Counted from the stretch's first letter, positions 1 through 9,457 are shown. The stretch is 64,000 nucleotides of DNA from Photobacterium frigidiphilum (GCF_003025615.1 NZ_PYMJ01000007.1:124001-188000), one strand, 5' to 3'. Numbers and translations: made by a program. Notes: generated from the sequence alone by a model not told the origin.

Positions 1-1067
1 TTTAAGGTTTCAAGCATACTGTTCTTTGAGCCAATGGAAATTCTGACACAGTGTTCAAGCATCGGTTCATGCGCTTGGTTACGGGTCACAATGCCTTTTG
101 TCAGTAAGTAATCATAAATACTGTTTGATGTATTAAAGTGAATAAGCACGAAATTGGTTGCCGACGCATAAACCACATCCACAATCGGTAACGCCTGCAA
201 TTCGCTAATAAACCATTCACGGGTTGTTATAAGTTCATCTGTTTGGCTACGCATACTTTTCAAGCCTTCAGGTGCAAGGGCTTTCAATGCAATTTCAGCG
301 GTTGGATCAGCAATAGGATAAGGTGCAATTAAACGCGCAACGTAAGACATGACACTTTCATCTGCCATTAAGAAGCCGCAACGAATCGACGCTAATCCAA
401 ATGCTTTTGATAAGGTACGGATCACAATCAGATGCGGGTATTGAACCATCAGATGCAACACGCTCGTTTCTGGTGCGAACTCAATATAGGCTTCATCAAC
501 CACAACCAAAGTTGACGCCTTGCTGGCTTCAAGCAATTCCACAATATCGTGATGATGAATAGTATTACTTGTCGGATTATTTGGTGAACATAAAAAAAGC
601 AGGCTTGTATCTGCCAGCTGAGCTTTAATTGCCGCAACATCGAGTTGGAAATTATCTAATAGCGGCACAGCTAGCGTATTAACCGAAAAAGCATCGGCAC
701 AAAATTCATACATACCATAGGTCGGTGGGCAAACCATAATTTGGTCGTTACCTGGCTGGCAAAATGTGCGGATCAATAAATCAATCGCTTCATCAGCACC
801 CCGCACAGCCACGGTCTCGCAGCCCAATGCACCCGATGCTTGCTCACAATACGCTTGATACTCTACAGCAATATCATGAGGTAAAAAATCGGGGTAACGG
901 TTATATACATCGTTACGTCCTTTTGACTCGTCACCATACTGGCAACTGCTTTCTAGTTCATTCGCATTCAACCATAGATGACCACTGCCTCCAATGCGTC
1001 GTGCCGACTGGTAGGGTATGAGTTTTTCTACTGCCTTTGGTGCTAATTTTGACGCCAATGATTTCAT
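1..1067 (-). CDS. hisC: Histidinol-phosphate aminotransferase, C-terminus cut by window edge
   Basis: Translating the minus strand from the ATG at 1067 gives 355 codons without a stop, running off the left edge. The product reads as a fold-type I PLP aminotransferase of the HisC family. It begins MKSLASKLAPKAVEKLIPYQ and contains the family features SARRIGG, LNANE, CSPNNPT, VVDEAYIEF (the PLP-contacting Asp) and RTLSKAFGLASIRCGF with the Schiff-base lysine. HisC converts imidazole-acetol phosphate and glutamate to histidinol phosphate in histidine synthesis. The usual length is about 350-360 residues, so only a few residues are missing. Unlike in a standard his operon, hisD is not upstream: the next gene to the right is a divergent LysR regulator. 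It may be a stand-alone or second copy. An aromatic or CobC-like role is possible but less likely. Confidence 0.85.
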   Translation of the reverse strand, partial: MKSLASKLAPKAVEKLIPYQSARRIGGSGHLWLNANELESSCQYGDESKGRNDVYNRYPDFLPHDIAVEYQAYCEQASGALGCETVAVRGADEAIDLLIRTFCQPGNDQIMVCPPTYGMYEFCADAFSVNTLAVPLLDNFQLDVAAIKAQLADTSLLFLCSPNNPTSNTIHHHDIVELLEASKASTLVVVDEAYIEFAPETSVLHLMVQYPHLIVIRTLSKAFGLASIRCGFLMADESVMSYVARLIAPYPIADPTAEIALKALAPEGLKSMRSQTDELITTREWFISELQALPIVDVVYASATNFVLIHFNTSNSIYDYLLTKGIVTRNQAHEPMLEHCVRISIGSKNSMLETL

Positions 1068-1268
1068 TCCCTTTGCTCCCAACACGAATAAACAGGCTAA
1101 AACATGGTCTCAATTCGGATTAAAATGCAAATAGATAGCATAAGTAATCTCTGAGTGTCTTTATATTTAGATTAAAGCAGACCTAGCTTGAAATCAGAAT
1201 CGAATTGTCGGCATACTAGCCATGATAAAATCGCATACCTTAAGTGTCAGTAGCGACAGGGAATAAGT

Positions 1269-2135
1269 ATGATAAATCGACTACCATCAACAAAAGAGCT
1301 TCAGGCATTTTTGATCACAGCCCAACATCTAAACTTTACTGCTGCAGCACAGGTTTTGAATGTGACACAAGGCGCCGTAAGTCGTCAGGTTATTTCATTA
1401 GAAGAACAACTGAAAGTACGCCTATTTCACCGCCATGCGCGCGGGTTAAGCTTAACCAATAAAGGTTCTGAGTTTCTTCCTCTTGTTGAACAAGCAATGA
1501 ATCAAATTCATCGCGCCGTTGATCAAGTCTCGAATGATAAACAATTAGTAAAACTGAAAGCCCCAAGCTGTATTACACCTTGGTTGCTGCCTAAACTGAT
1601 GACCTTTCAGCAAGCCTACCCCGATATCGATGTCGAACTCACATCCGCCATTAAACATAGCGTCAACTTTTCAACCGAACCTTTTGATGCTGCGATCTGT
1701 TACGGGCAATCACCACAAGAAAAATCCTTGCTCGCCAATTTATTGTTTGAAGAATATTTAACACCAGTATGTTCTGCCTCTGTATTACCGTTAGATAAAA
1801 CGACATTAAATACCGATGAAATGAAGGGTTTTACGTGGCTGCATGCCACTCCACAGAAAAGTGACTGGGCGTTATGGTTAAAGCAGGCTAACAGTTCACA
1901 CTTAACCGCTGATCAAAACCAGCATTTTGCAACATTAGATTTGTCGGTAAGTGCAGCCATACAGGGTTTCGGTATCGCCATTGGGGATATCACCTTGGCT
2001 AAGCTTGATTTAGAATCAGGGCGGTTGGTGGCTCCGCATACGTTAACAGTCGCTTCCGGTAACAGTTATTACCTTGTACGCCCGAAAACGATGCAGAACC
2101 CTTCTTTAGAATTACTGATTGAGTGGCTGGTCTAG
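1269..2135 (+). CDS. LysR-family transcriptional regulator, GcvA-like
   Basis: A 288-residue protein with an N-terminal winged helix (about residues 5-65; NFTAAAQVLNVTQGAVSRQV is the recognition region) and a LysR substrate-binding domain. Features such as LPSTKELQAF, LFHRHARGLSLT and a C-terminal ESGRLVAP resemble the GcvA/AmpR subgroup. The start at 1269 has an AGGGA ribosome-binding site 7 bases upstream, so the overlapping ORF starting at 1244 is a shadow. It diverges from hisC across about 200 bases, and LysR proteins often control the divergent neighbour, so hisC is a possible target. It also converges on the LysE-type exporter that ends at 2159. The inducer cannot be told from the sequence. 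Confidence 0.9.
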   Translation: MINRLPSTKELQAFLITAQHLNFTAAAQVLNVTQGAVSRQVISLEEQLKVRLFHRHARGLSLTNKGSEFLPLVEQAMNQIHRAVDQVSNDKQLVKLKAPSCITPWLLPKLMTFQQAYPDIDVELTSAIKHSVNFSTEPFDAAICYGQSPQEKSLLANLLFEEYLTPVCSASVLPLDKTTLNTDEMKGFTWLHATPQKSDWALWLKQANSSHLTADQNQHFATLDLSVSAAIQGFGIAIGDITLAKLDLESGRLVAPHTLTVASGNSYYLVRPKTMQNPSLELLIEWLV

Positions 2136-2158
2136 ATTTATTGGTGCTTAGTTATTCA

Positions 2159-2773
2159 TTACTGCGTAAGCGGTAACGCAATGCCAATTACCACAAATAA
2201 ACCACCACAGACTTGGTTAAAGCGTTGCCCTCTTTTTTCAAGCCAAGGGCCAATATAAACAGAAACACTGGCCAGCATGAACTCAACCGCAAACTCAACC
2301 ACCGAGAAGGTTAAAGCCATGACAAAGAATTGTGTCAAAAGCGATATTTGAGGATCAATGAACTGCGGTAAGAAGGCCCCAAAAAATAACAGTACTTTAG
2401 GATTAGAAACCGCTGCTATAGCACCTTGCATGAATAATGCTGAACGTTTTTTTTCCGCAATGGCTTTTTCTGAAATGATTAAATTAACAGGCGGTGTTCG
2501 CCATAATTGAATACCTAACCAAATAAGGTATGCCCCACCCACCCACTTCAATATATTAAGTGCAGACGGTGATGTTTGAATGATCGCTCCAATTCCAAAC
2601 ATGGATAAAGCAATTACAGCCACAAAACCGAGCACACCACCAATAATGGTCCAGATTGCTTTGCTGCGTCCATATAGTACACCATGCGTCAGTGCCAACA
2701 ATCCATTAGGACCCGGCGCAAAAGCAAGGCCAATAACCGCAATTAAATATAAAAGCCACGTTTGAAGCACCAT
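2159..2773 (-). CDS. LysE/RhtB-family amino-acid exporter
   Basis: A 204-residue, strongly hydrophobic inner-membrane protein. The N-terminal AFAPGPNGLLALTHG is the LysE/RhtB signature region, followed by five or six transmembrane segments. NPKVLLFFGAFLPQF in the second half is also typical. Members export amino acids or their derivatives using the proton gradient. The length matches the family (about 205). The gene is divergent from the GlxA-like AraC regulator at 2953, which is a common regulator-exporter arrangement, and it converges with the LysR gene. Either regulator could control it. The substrate is not predictable. Confidence 0.88.
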   Translation of the reverse strand: MVLQTWLLYLIAVIGLAFAPGPNGLLALTHGVLYGRSKAIWTIIGGVLGFVAVIALSMFGIGAIIQTSPSALNILKWVGGAYLIWLGIQLWRTPPVNLIISEKAIAEKKRSALFMQGAIAAVSNPKVLLFFGAFLPQFIDPQISLLTQFFVMALTFSVVEFAVEFMLASVSVYIGPWLEKRGQRFNQVCGGLFVVIGIALPLTQ

Positions 2774-2896
2774 GAAAATCTCACCTATATTATTCTGTTC
2801 ATGTTTGCCTTTTGATTAAATAAAGCACAACAACATGAATCAACTATCACCGTTGGAAGTGTGTGAATTTTACTGCGGAAGCATAAAAACAAATGG

Positions 2897-2923
2897 TCTA
2901 ATTTAGACTTGATACGGTATAAT
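2897..2923 (+). promoter_or_regulatory. Candidate promoter and operator of the GlxA-like regulator gene
   Basis: A perfect TATAAT lies at 2918-2923, 29 bases before the ATG at 2953. Just upstream, at 2897-2907, is the palindrome TCTAATTTAGA. No good -35 box is seen at normal spacing, which would suit an activator-dependent promoter. The region also serves the divergent exporter gene. Confidence 0.4.
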
Positions 2924-2952
2924 ATGGACATTAGTTAAAAGATCTCTCAGAC

Positions 2953-4002
2953 ATGACAACAACAATAACGCCTTCCAATCAAAATCTAGCTGACGATAAA
3001 AGCCCTATCATGACACCTGACGTTCGTTTCCTGCTATTGCCTTTGCCCGATTTTACGATGCTACCTTTTGGTGGTTTTATCGATAAACTTCGTTTTTCGG
3101 CTGACAATGAAGATTATAGCCAGCAACGCCACTGTGGATGGCAAATCTTAGGTTTAGAATCTGGCACTGTTACTTCAAGCAGCAGTGTATCGGTAGAGGT
3201 ACAGATAACGCCGGAACAGATACGTCTCTCTGATTACGACTACCTTGTTGTTTTTGGCTGTAGATCGGCACGTCATGCTCAACAAATGGCACCCAGTTAT
3301 AAAGCATTGCTTAAACAAGCAGCCTCTAGTGGCGTTACATTAGTCACGATCGACAATGCTTGTTTCATGCTGGCTGAAGCTGGATTATTAAAGAAAAACA
3401 AAGTCTCGGTACATTGGCGACATGCACAAGAATTTATGGCTGCTTATCCCGATATTGAAGTACGCACAGAGCAATTATATTGCATCGACAAAAAACGCAT
3501 AAGTTGTTCTGGTGGCAGCGCTGCCATTGATTTAGCCGTAGAGTTGTTAACACGCCATTGTGGTCGTACACGTGCCATGAAAGGATTAGCCGATATGATT
3601 ATCGATAAACCACGTGGGCAATTGCATCGCTTAGAATCATTGGATAATGAAACCAACGCAGGTCGGCATGTTAGCCGTGCTATTGGGTTGATGCGCGACT
3701 TATTCGCAGAAAGAAAAACCACCGATGAACTCGCTACGATGATAGGCATAAGTCGACGCCAGCTTGATCGCTTGTTTAAAGATAAATTCTCTAAAACTGC
3801 ACATGATTACTGGCACGAAATGCGCCTTCAGCACCTACACTGGCGATTAGTCAACTCTAATCATAGTTTGACTATATTGGCGGAAGAAATTGGCATTCAA
3901 GATACTAGCTACCTCTGTAAGGTATTTCGCAAGCGCTTCGGGCAAAGCCCAGCAACATTACGTCACTCGAATAAAGAAACCGTGCTTAATCTTTCGAAAT
4001 AA
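2953..4002 (+). CDS. GlxA-type AraC regulator (DJ-1/PfpI-like domain plus AraC helix-turn-helix)
   Basis: A 349-residue protein with an N-terminal class I glutamine-amidotransferase/DJ-1-like sensor domain (about residues 25-215; LPLPDFTMLPFGGFIDKLRF resembles the start of ArgR/GbdR/CdhR-type regulators). A C-terminal AraC double helix-turn-helix covers about residues 245-340 (ATMIGISRRQLDRLFKDKF and DTSYLCKVFRKRFGQSPATLR). Relatives control catabolism or export of amino acids, betaine or carnitine. It is divergent from the LysE-type exporter at 2773, which makes that exporter the natural candidate target. No strong ribosome-binding site is visible before the ATG. The 3' end overlaps the small convergent membrane-protein gene by 17 bases. 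Confidence 0.88.
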   Translation: MTTTITPSNQNLADDKSPIMTPDVRFLLLPLPDFTMLPFGGFIDKLRFSADNEDYSQQRHCGWQILGLESGTVTSSSSVSVEVQITPEQIRLSDYDYLVVFGCRSARHAQQMAPSYKALLKQAASSGVTLVTIDNACFMLAEAGLLKKNKVSVHWRHAQEFMAAYPDIEVRTEQLYCIDKKRISCSGGSAAIDLAVELLTRHCGRTRAMKGLADMIIDKPRGQLHRLESLDNETNAGRHVSRAIGLMRDLFAERKTTDELATMIGISRRQLDRLFKDKFSKTAHDYWHEMRLQHLHWRLVNSNHSLTILAEEIGIQDTSYLCKVFRKRFGQSPATLRHSNKETVLNLSK

Positions 4003-4177
4003 GCCAGCCAATCACAATACAACCCAGCATCCAGCTCGAGCCAAATAAAAAAGCATGATTCACATTGTCAGGAATTAGCAGGCAGGCAAGAATGCCAATG
4101 ATCATAACAATAGCAAATATTATCTGCCACAAAATGTCATATCTATAACTATCAACAGCTTTCGAATTGTTTTTCAT
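3986..4177 (-). CDS. Small two-helix membrane protein, unknown function
   Basis: The open frame extends to 4315, but the upstream part (rich in Cys and Trp) does not look like a genuine N-terminus. The ATG at 4177 gives a 63-residue protein starting MKNNSKAVDSYRYDILWQII. Two hydrophobic segments are seen, IIFAIVMIIGILACLLI and HAFLFGSSWMLGCIVIGWLI, separated by a short PDNVN loop, and the tail is SKD. It is convergent with the GlxA-like regulator and overlaps its last 17 bases. I do not recognise the family. The hydrophobic pattern supports a real small inner-membrane protein. Confidence 0.5.
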   Translation of the reverse strand: MKNNSKAVDSYRYDILWQIIFAIVMIIGILACLLIPDNVNHAFLFGSSWMLGCIVIGWLISKD

Positions 4178-4872
4178 TTGTGAATCATCACAATATTGCC
4201 ATGTGATAATTAGAGCAGAAAACCGCCAACGCCAGCAATCACAAAAAAGTAACATAATGTAAGGTAATGATTCACCAATATACATGAACAATAAATCACG
4301 ACGCTTACATTTCATCAGTATTTATTATGTATGGCGATTTATTATATGAAATTAATGGGAGTGCAATATATGTAACAGAGAAACTATAAACCAATGAAAG
4401 ATTACCACTCTTCTTTAAAATATTTAATTACATCTTATCTAATTGAAATGATTGTAATTATTGAATAATTTGAATCATTAATTAATATATAAGAATAAAC
4501 CGACCACTACCACAACTTCTTAACATTTACATCATTCAACAATGGGCATCAAGTTGCATCCTGTGTATTATTGATTTTTAGAAAAAAACTTAATTACATA
4601 TTTACTATTTTATTACTGATGATAATCACTGTATCATCACTGGCTCGCTAAGGATTGCACTCGCTTATGAAAGCATTTTCAGGAGAAGCGCGTAATCGAT
4701 TTTCAACTGCATATTCTCAAATATTGAACCGATTCAAAATATTACTCTCACAGAGTAATAATATGCGGGTAGTTGTATTACATCTAGTTGAATAAATAAT
4801 TGCTAAGAATAGCAGTTATTTCATTGTTATCAAGCATATGCATTCAAAAATATCGCTTGAAAGTAAGGTAGT
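4178..4872. other. AT-rich intergenic region with one possible small ORF
   Basis: About 700 bases of very AT-rich DNA separate the small membrane protein from the exported protein at 4873. Promoters for both are expected here. The only candidate gene is the 42-codon ORF at 4667-4795. I see no repeat, RNA gene or mobile element. Confidence 0.5.
4667..4795 (+). CDS. Possible 42-residue small protein
   Basis: An ATG at 4667, with AAGGA about 13 bases upstream, opens 42 codons ending with TAA at 4793-4795. The product starts MKAFSGEARNRFSTAYSQIL and is basic and partly amphipathic, with a hydrophobic end (RVVVLHLVE). No family is recognised. Support is limited to the start context and an open frame in AT-rich DNA, so this may be chance. 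Confidence 0.2.
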   Translation: MKAFSGEARNRFSTAYSQILNRFKILLSQSNNMRVVVLHLVE

Positions 4873-5370
4873 ATGAATATTAAATTTGCACATATTTTAA
4901 CCGCACTTGTTGTCGTTTTTTCTACAGCGTCTCAAGCTTCAAGCACTACGTTTGGTAACTGGTATTATTCCGATACATATAAGACATTTGTTTCACAAGA
5001 AGTGACTCATGAACTGCCTAAGCAAGCTGAAATCTATCAAATTGCAAGCTCTAACGAGCTTAATGTTGGCTTTATTGTTCAAAGCCAAGCATGTATTGGA
5101 AAAGTAGGTGAATACGATTCAGCTGGTGCATATTTAATCAATAAAAAACGTATAAACATGGCGTATCAATGTATCAGTAATAACACTGTACGCTTATTTC
5201 CGGTTATTAAACGTGAGCGCAAGTATGTGATTAATGAATTCAAAACCCAATCACTTGTTTGCATCAAGCCAACCAAAGAATTAAAAGACGATCCGAACAG
5301 TATTTCATTATGTGTTTCTGGCTCTGGGTTTAGTGATGCCTACCATGCTCTTTCAATTGATCGTGATTAA
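4873..5370 (+). CDS. Exported protein of unknown function
   Basis: A 165-residue protein with a clear Sec signal peptide (MNIKFAHILTALVVVFSTAS, cleavage likely after SQA near residue 22). Four cysteines in the mature part (in QACIGK, YQCIS, VCIKP and LCVSG) could form two disulfides, which fits a periplasmic or secreted location. AAGG 6-7 bases before the ATG supports the start. No known domain is recognised. It stands alone, with the convergent GNAT gene downstream. Confidence 0.65.
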   Translation: MNIKFAHILTALVVVFSTASQASSTTFGNWYYSDTYKTFVSQEVTHELPKQAEIYQIASSNELNVGFIVQSQACIGKVGEYDSAGAYLINKKRINMAYQCISNNTVRLFPVIKRERKYVINEFKTQSLVCIKPTKELKDDPNSISLCVSGSGFSDAYHALSIDRD

Positions 5371-5439
5371 GCAGCGTACACAGGCGCTGATTGAATCGCC
5401 CGAAGACGACTAACATACATCAAGTGCTGGTATGAAGTT

Positions 5440-5940
5440 TTACAAAAACTTTTCGATCAATACTTCATCTATATATTTGCCATTGATTTTGGCGTGTTTC
5501 TTAGCCTTACCTACAATTTCAAAACCTTGTTTTAGGTATGTTTTCAAGGCGGTTTCATTATCATCGCGCACATAGGCAAACAGCTTTTCATACCCCAGAG
5601 ACTTAGCCATTGTAAACGTAGCATCAAATAGACTCGACGCGATTCCTTGTCTTCTATATTGCCCATCTACGAACGTACCAATAATTCCCACATGGTCAAA
5701 AGCACGAGTATAGCTAGCAAAAGGCTCGACGTTTTGAAAGCCAACAACCCTAGAGTCCTCAGTGTTTAATGCCACATTAAACACGCCTCTTTCAGGGAAG
5801 TTTTCGATAAATTGCTCTTCCTCTTCTTCAGAGAATATAGTGTCGAGGATGCTAAAGCGTCCATCCGTAATAATAGGGTTAAGTACATTAATAATGCCTA
5901 GAGCATCTTCCCTTTTTACTTTTCTAACTATCAAATTCAT
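5440..5940 (-). CDS. GNAT-family N-acetyltransferase
   Basis: A 166-residue single GNAT domain. It starts MNLIVRKVKREDALGIINVL and contains VDGQYRRQGIASSLFDA (the acetyl-CoA pyrophosphate loop, Q/RxxGxG/A motif) and ETALKTYLKQGFEIVG, which is typical of motif B. The YIDEVLIEKFL tail fits phosphinothricin/YhhY-like acetyltransferases. The acceptor could be a small amine or a protein and cannot be told. It is convergent with the exported-protein gene and transcribed away from the ToxR-like regulator. Confidence 0.82.
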   Translation of the reverse strand: MNLIVRKVKREDALGIINVLNPIITDGRFSILDTIFSEEEEEQFIENFPERGVFNVALNTEDSRVVGFQNVEPFASYTRAFDHVGIIGTFVDGQYRRQGIASSLFDATFTMAKSLGYEKLFAYVRDDNETALKTYLKQGFEIVGKAKKHAKINGKYIDEVLIEKFL

Positions 5941-6226
5941 GCTTTTTGCTTTTATCTAAGTGGTGATTGGATAATCGAGTTAATTCGCACAGGATCCTAC
6001 ATGAAAATCACTATTAAACAAATAGATATAGAGTAGTCGTGTTAATGTTCAGTAATCTCCATATTGTCATCGTTTTTATTATCTAAAATCGAAAAGTAGC
6101 ACTCACTATAGAAAAGAGAATTTAAGTGGCAACTGTATTTTAACAAGAAGCTAAGAAGGCAAGCTGTTGCTTTTAAGACTAAAAGACACTAGGCTAACGA
6201 GGTTATTTTCAGCCTACTGAATTCCC

Positions 6227-7753
6227 ATGACTTCCACAGTCCGCTACACATTACATCATGAGCCGGTCATTATTTTTTCGCCTGCCAAAAATCAAATTAC
6301 AATCAATGGTGAAGACGTCCACTTGGAACCTTTACAAGCACGCCTCTTAACCTTTTTTATTGAGCAACAGGGAAATGTTGTCAATGCGCAGCAAATTGCG
6401 GATAGAGTGTGGGATAGAAGCCATGTCTCAGATAATCTGGTGCGTCAAGTAATCAGCTTGCTTCGCAGCCAACTTCAAGACAAAACTCGCCCCTACTCAA
6501 TCATTAAAACGATTCCCAAGCAAGGCTACCTATTTAATATAGAAGTGACTAAGGATTGCGCTCCTCTAACAAATATTAACCATACGATATTAGAGACTGA
6601 AAATCCTGCTGAAGATAATCAACTGGCGATACAAACTGAGTCAAGATTACAATCTGAGCCAGTATTACAAAAAGAACAAACGGTTCAAGCAACTCAGCAA
6701 ACGACAGCACGCCCACACCACACACGAATAAAAAAATCAGTTCTCTTTATAGTATTACTGGCAATCAGTGGTCTCGGATTAGGATCGAGTTATCTATGGC
6801 AACAATCAGCACACTCGTCTGCTAAACAACAACAAGGTGTGCTTCCCGTTTTCTTGCACGAGATTAACCTTGATACAGAGCAAGACTACGAAATGTCGCA
6901 AAGTGTCTATAATTACTTGTTCTATGGTCTTAACTCGTCGAAATCTATTTCTGGTTATCACTTTGACCAATTAACCCCTGAAGCAAAACAAAAACTCACA
7001 GAAACAGGTATTGAGATCAAAAGCTGGATCAAAAAAAGCCACGATGAATATTCACTAACAGTGCTATTACAAAATAACCAACAGCCTGCATTAAACACCA
7101 AAATTGAAAAGACCTTTAACGAAGAAAACTTCTTTAATGCCATTGGTGATGTAATCATCGAATTAAAAACTGTAATTTCTCCAACTGATCAAGGTTACGA
7201 AATAACTAATCACCGCGTAACCTCAGTGACCGATTACAATGATTGGAACGTAATATCAGAAGGTATTTCGCTTTTTTATCAAGGAAAAGGTAAAAAAGCT
7301 TTAGATAAAGTTACTGAAAAATTAAACATTATTCAAGCAGAAGGCCGAGGCAACTATCTTGTGTCTTCTTTATTATCTTATTCTGAGTCATTACATTATT
7401 TGAAATCGAATAATGACATTCAGAAAAAACAGGCACTAGAACTCGCTAAACAAGCATTTGAAATGAACCCTCGTTGCGATATTGCGAATTTAACCCTAGG
7501 GCTAGCCCTGCTATTAAATGATCGTAGTGATCAAGCATTCCCTTACCTTTTCTATGCAGCAGAGAGTACACCAAGTCCAATCAGTTATTACCTGCTAAGT
7601 GTTGTCGATAAGCAAGCTGATAATCCACGCGGTGCCGCATATCATTATCAATGCTATACCGAGATGAAAAAAGAGGTTAACGGGCAACTCTTTGATCTTA
7701 TGGACTCTTTACAAAAAACAAACCTTTTACAAACCGTAAAAGAAACGAATTAA
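6227..7753 (+). CDS. ToxR/CadC-like membrane-bound transcriptional regulator
   Basis: A 508-residue protein. Residues about 25-107 form an OmpR-type winged helix (LEPLQARLLTFFIEQQGNVV, DNLVRQVISLLRSQLQD, IKTIPKQGYLFN). A polar Gln/Glu/Thr-rich linker follows, then one transmembrane helix (about 171-191, SVLFIVLLAISGLGLGSSYLW). A periplasmic domain of about 315 residues follows, with a TPR-like stretch near its end (ELAKQAFEMNPRCDIANLTL). Like ToxR and CadC it should bind DNA while anchored in the inner membrane and sense a periplasmic signal. The membrane protein gene 200 bases downstream is its only co-oriented neighbour and may be a partner or target. Confidence 0.85.
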   Translation: MTSTVRYTLHHEPVIIFSPAKNQITINGEDVHLEPLQARLLTFFIEQQGNVVNAQQIADRVWDRSHVSDNLVRQVISLLRSQLQDKTRPYSIIKTIPKQGYLFNIEVTKDCAPLTNINHTILETENPAEDNQLAIQTESRLQSEPVLQKEQTVQATQQTTARPHHTRIKKSVLFIVLLAISGLGLGSSYLWQQSAHSSAKQQQGVLPVFLHEINLDTEQDYEMSQSVYNYLFYGLNSSKSISGYHFDQLTPEAKQKLTETGIEIKSWIKKSHDEYSLTVLLQNNQQPALNTKIEKTFNEENFFNAIGDVIIELKTVISPTDQGYEITNHRVTSVTDYNDWNVISEGISLFYQGKGKKALDKVTEKLNIIQAEGRGNYLVSSLLSYSESLHYLKSNNDIQKKQALELAKQAFEMNPRCDIANLTLGLALLLNDRSDQAFPYLFYAAESTPSPISYYLLSVVDKQADNPRGAAYHYQCYTEMKKEVNGQLFDLMDSLQKTNLLQTVKETN

Positions 7754-7959
7754 CAACGTCCACCAGCCCAGACGTCAACACCTTATACTATAAGGACTTA
7801 ACGTCAATGGTTGATGATCTGTCTTTACTAACTTTGTATTTACATCTTTGTTTTTTGTTTGTTCTTGGCATACATTGCCTTGCATCAACGTCGGCCTTGC
7901 CATGGGTCACCATAATTCAGAGCAAACCAATACTATCGTTTCTCTGAGGTAAAAAAATT

Positions 7960-8436
7960 ATGTTGAAAAAAGTGGCTTATCAAATTGTTCCATTACAAAT
8001 CTTCTTATTTGTATTTTGGTTTAAAAATGGATTCATCGATAAAATAATGGGTGTATTACTTGGTATAGTGACACCAGAAACAGCTTATTCTGGTGATACA
8101 TGGGCTGGATGGAAAGGATATATTGTCGGTACTTGGGATAAAAGTCAGGTCGGGCATATTTTTCTAAGTCCTACTTTTGATTTCATGTTCCCAATCCTTA
8201 TTTTATTACAGTGTCTACCTTTTGTATTAATTCTTCGTTCCGTTATTAATGGGGAGTTCATGAGTAATAAAGAACGTCCTTGGCTATTTTATGCCGCTGT
8301 GTCCTCTTTATTAGTTGCTAGTTTCATGGCTTTCACTCAAACAATATCTGGTGCAAGTGATAGCCAGTACTTATGGCAATTCATGGGCTTTAGCATGGTT
8401 GCTGTTATGTATATTCGTAATGAGCAAGGTAAATAA
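7960..8436 (+). CDS. Inner-membrane protein of unknown function
   Basis: A 158-residue protein with about four hydrophobic segments: near residues 8-24 (IVPLQIFLFVFWF), 70-90 (FMFPILILLQCLPFVLIL), 107-125 (WLFYAAVSSLLVASFMAF) and 137-150 (FMGFSMVAVMYI). AGGT lies about 9 bases before the ATG. It follows the ToxR-like regulator on the same strand after 206 bases. That distance suggests a separate promoter, perhaps one controlled by the regulator. No family is recognised. Confidence 0.65.
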   Translation: MLKKVAYQIVPLQIFLFVFWFKNGFIDKIMGVLLGIVTPETAYSGDTWAGWKGYIVGTWDKSQVGHIFLSPTFDFMFPILILLQCLPFVLILRSVINGEFMSNKERPWLFYAAVSSLLVASFMAFTQTISGASDSQYLWQFMGFSMVAVMYIRNEQGK

Positions 8437-8498
8437 GCCTCAACTATCCAAGCACTATAGAATAAAAAATCTATACACGGGTTTACTACATAATATAA

Positions 8499-8528
8499 AA
8501 AAACCTGCTCTATAAAGAACAGGTTTTA
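8499..8528. terminator. Bidirectional terminator
   Basis: AAAACCTG and CAGGTTTT arms flank a short loop between the convergent membrane-protein and nuclease genes, with A and T runs on the two sides. Confidence 0.75.
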
Positions 8529-8554
8529 TTCATTTTCTAAATAACTTATAGAAA

Positions 8555-9457
8555 TTACTTTTTAGCTAAAGCCGAATTTAGTTCATCAGCAAGACGATAA
8601 CCAGCCTGAGTAATACGCTGTTTCACAAGCTCGGTGCCTTTACTGTAATAAGCTTCCGATGGCTTTGCGTCAATTGCTACACTGTAACCGAAATCAGCCA
8701 ACTGGTAGCTCTCTGTTACCCACAAATCAACATCTGCTGTTTTGCCTAACGTCATTGTTGTACTTGGGTATGCCAACTGAAGATCCGTCGAAAAATCATT
8801 GATATTGTGTGCTGTGTCTAACAGACCCATACCGCTATCCCACAAGTGATGCAGATCTTTTTGTGGAACGTCTAACGTATGCTTATTGGCACCTAAGTCC
8901 GTTTCACATGTATTTTGATTTAGGCTCTGAGAGATAGAATGCATTGGCTGATGCGAGTCACCTGCAACATGGCTCATGAACATCATACTGGCGGCTTGCG
9001 GGTTTTGTTCAAAGTCGTCAAAAAGGTAGCTAGCAACAAGTTTGATATTAGGTGTATGAGTGAAATTACACTGGCTCGTTGCTGGATAAGCTTGGTTTAT
9101 ATAATGCCATGCGCCAGTTTCTTTCTCATCCCACTGGTTCAGGCTTGCTGGAATTGTTTCACCCATTTGTGCCCAAATATCTTCAGCCGGAATCTTACGG
9201 ATCAAATCTGGCACCATTGCCAATTTGGCAAATTGGCTCGCCCCTTCAAAGCTATCCATTTTTTGTTGAATATCTTTAGGCATCGACTGATAAGCCTTTG
9301 CCGCCAGTACATCCACTTGTGTACGGGCTGTTGTGTCTAGATTCTGATAAGCAACTTGTGCCACGGTAACATGCCCTTGATAATTCCAAGCATGGGCAAC
9401 ATTAGGAAGCAGAGCAAGTGAAGTTACTGCAGTTGCGATAATCGATGTCTTTTTCAT
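8555..9457 (-). CDS. Secreted S1/P1-type zinc nuclease
   Basis: About 300 residues with a signal peptide (MKKTSIIATAVTSLALLPNV, cleavage after AHA). The mature protein would begin with Trp (WNYQGH), which is diagnostic: in S1/P1 nucleases and phospholipase C the N-terminal Trp and a nearby His bind the trinuclear zinc centre. Further ligands appear in MVPDLIR, GAWHYIN, FMSHVAGDSHQPMH and DLHHLWDSG. The enzyme cleaves single-stranded DNA and RNA outside the cytoplasm, probably for nutrient scavenging. The open frame starts at a GTG at 9472, but the ATG at 9457 has a GAGAG ribosome-binding site and a cleaner signal peptide. Cysteines in the mature part could form disulfides. Confidence 0.9.
   Translation of the reverse strand: MKKTSIIATAVTSLALLPNVAHAWNYQGHVTVAQVAYQNLDTTARTQVDVLAAKAYQSMPKDIQQKMDSFEGASQFAKLAMVPDLIRKIPAEDIWAQMGETIPASLNQWDEKETGAWHYINQAYPATSQCNFTHTPNIKLVASYLFDDFEQNPQAASMMFMSHVAGDSHQPMHSISQSLNQNTCETDLGANKHTLDVPQKDLHHLWDSGMGLLDTAHNINDFSTDLQLAYPSTTMTLGKTADVDLWVTESYQLADFGYSVAIDAKPSEAYYSKGTELVKQRITQAGYRLADELNSALAKK

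Noticed and set aside
764..1021. 85-codon plus-strand open frame
   Set aside because: It is a shadow of the hisC gene on the minus strand, which reads through with full family motifs.
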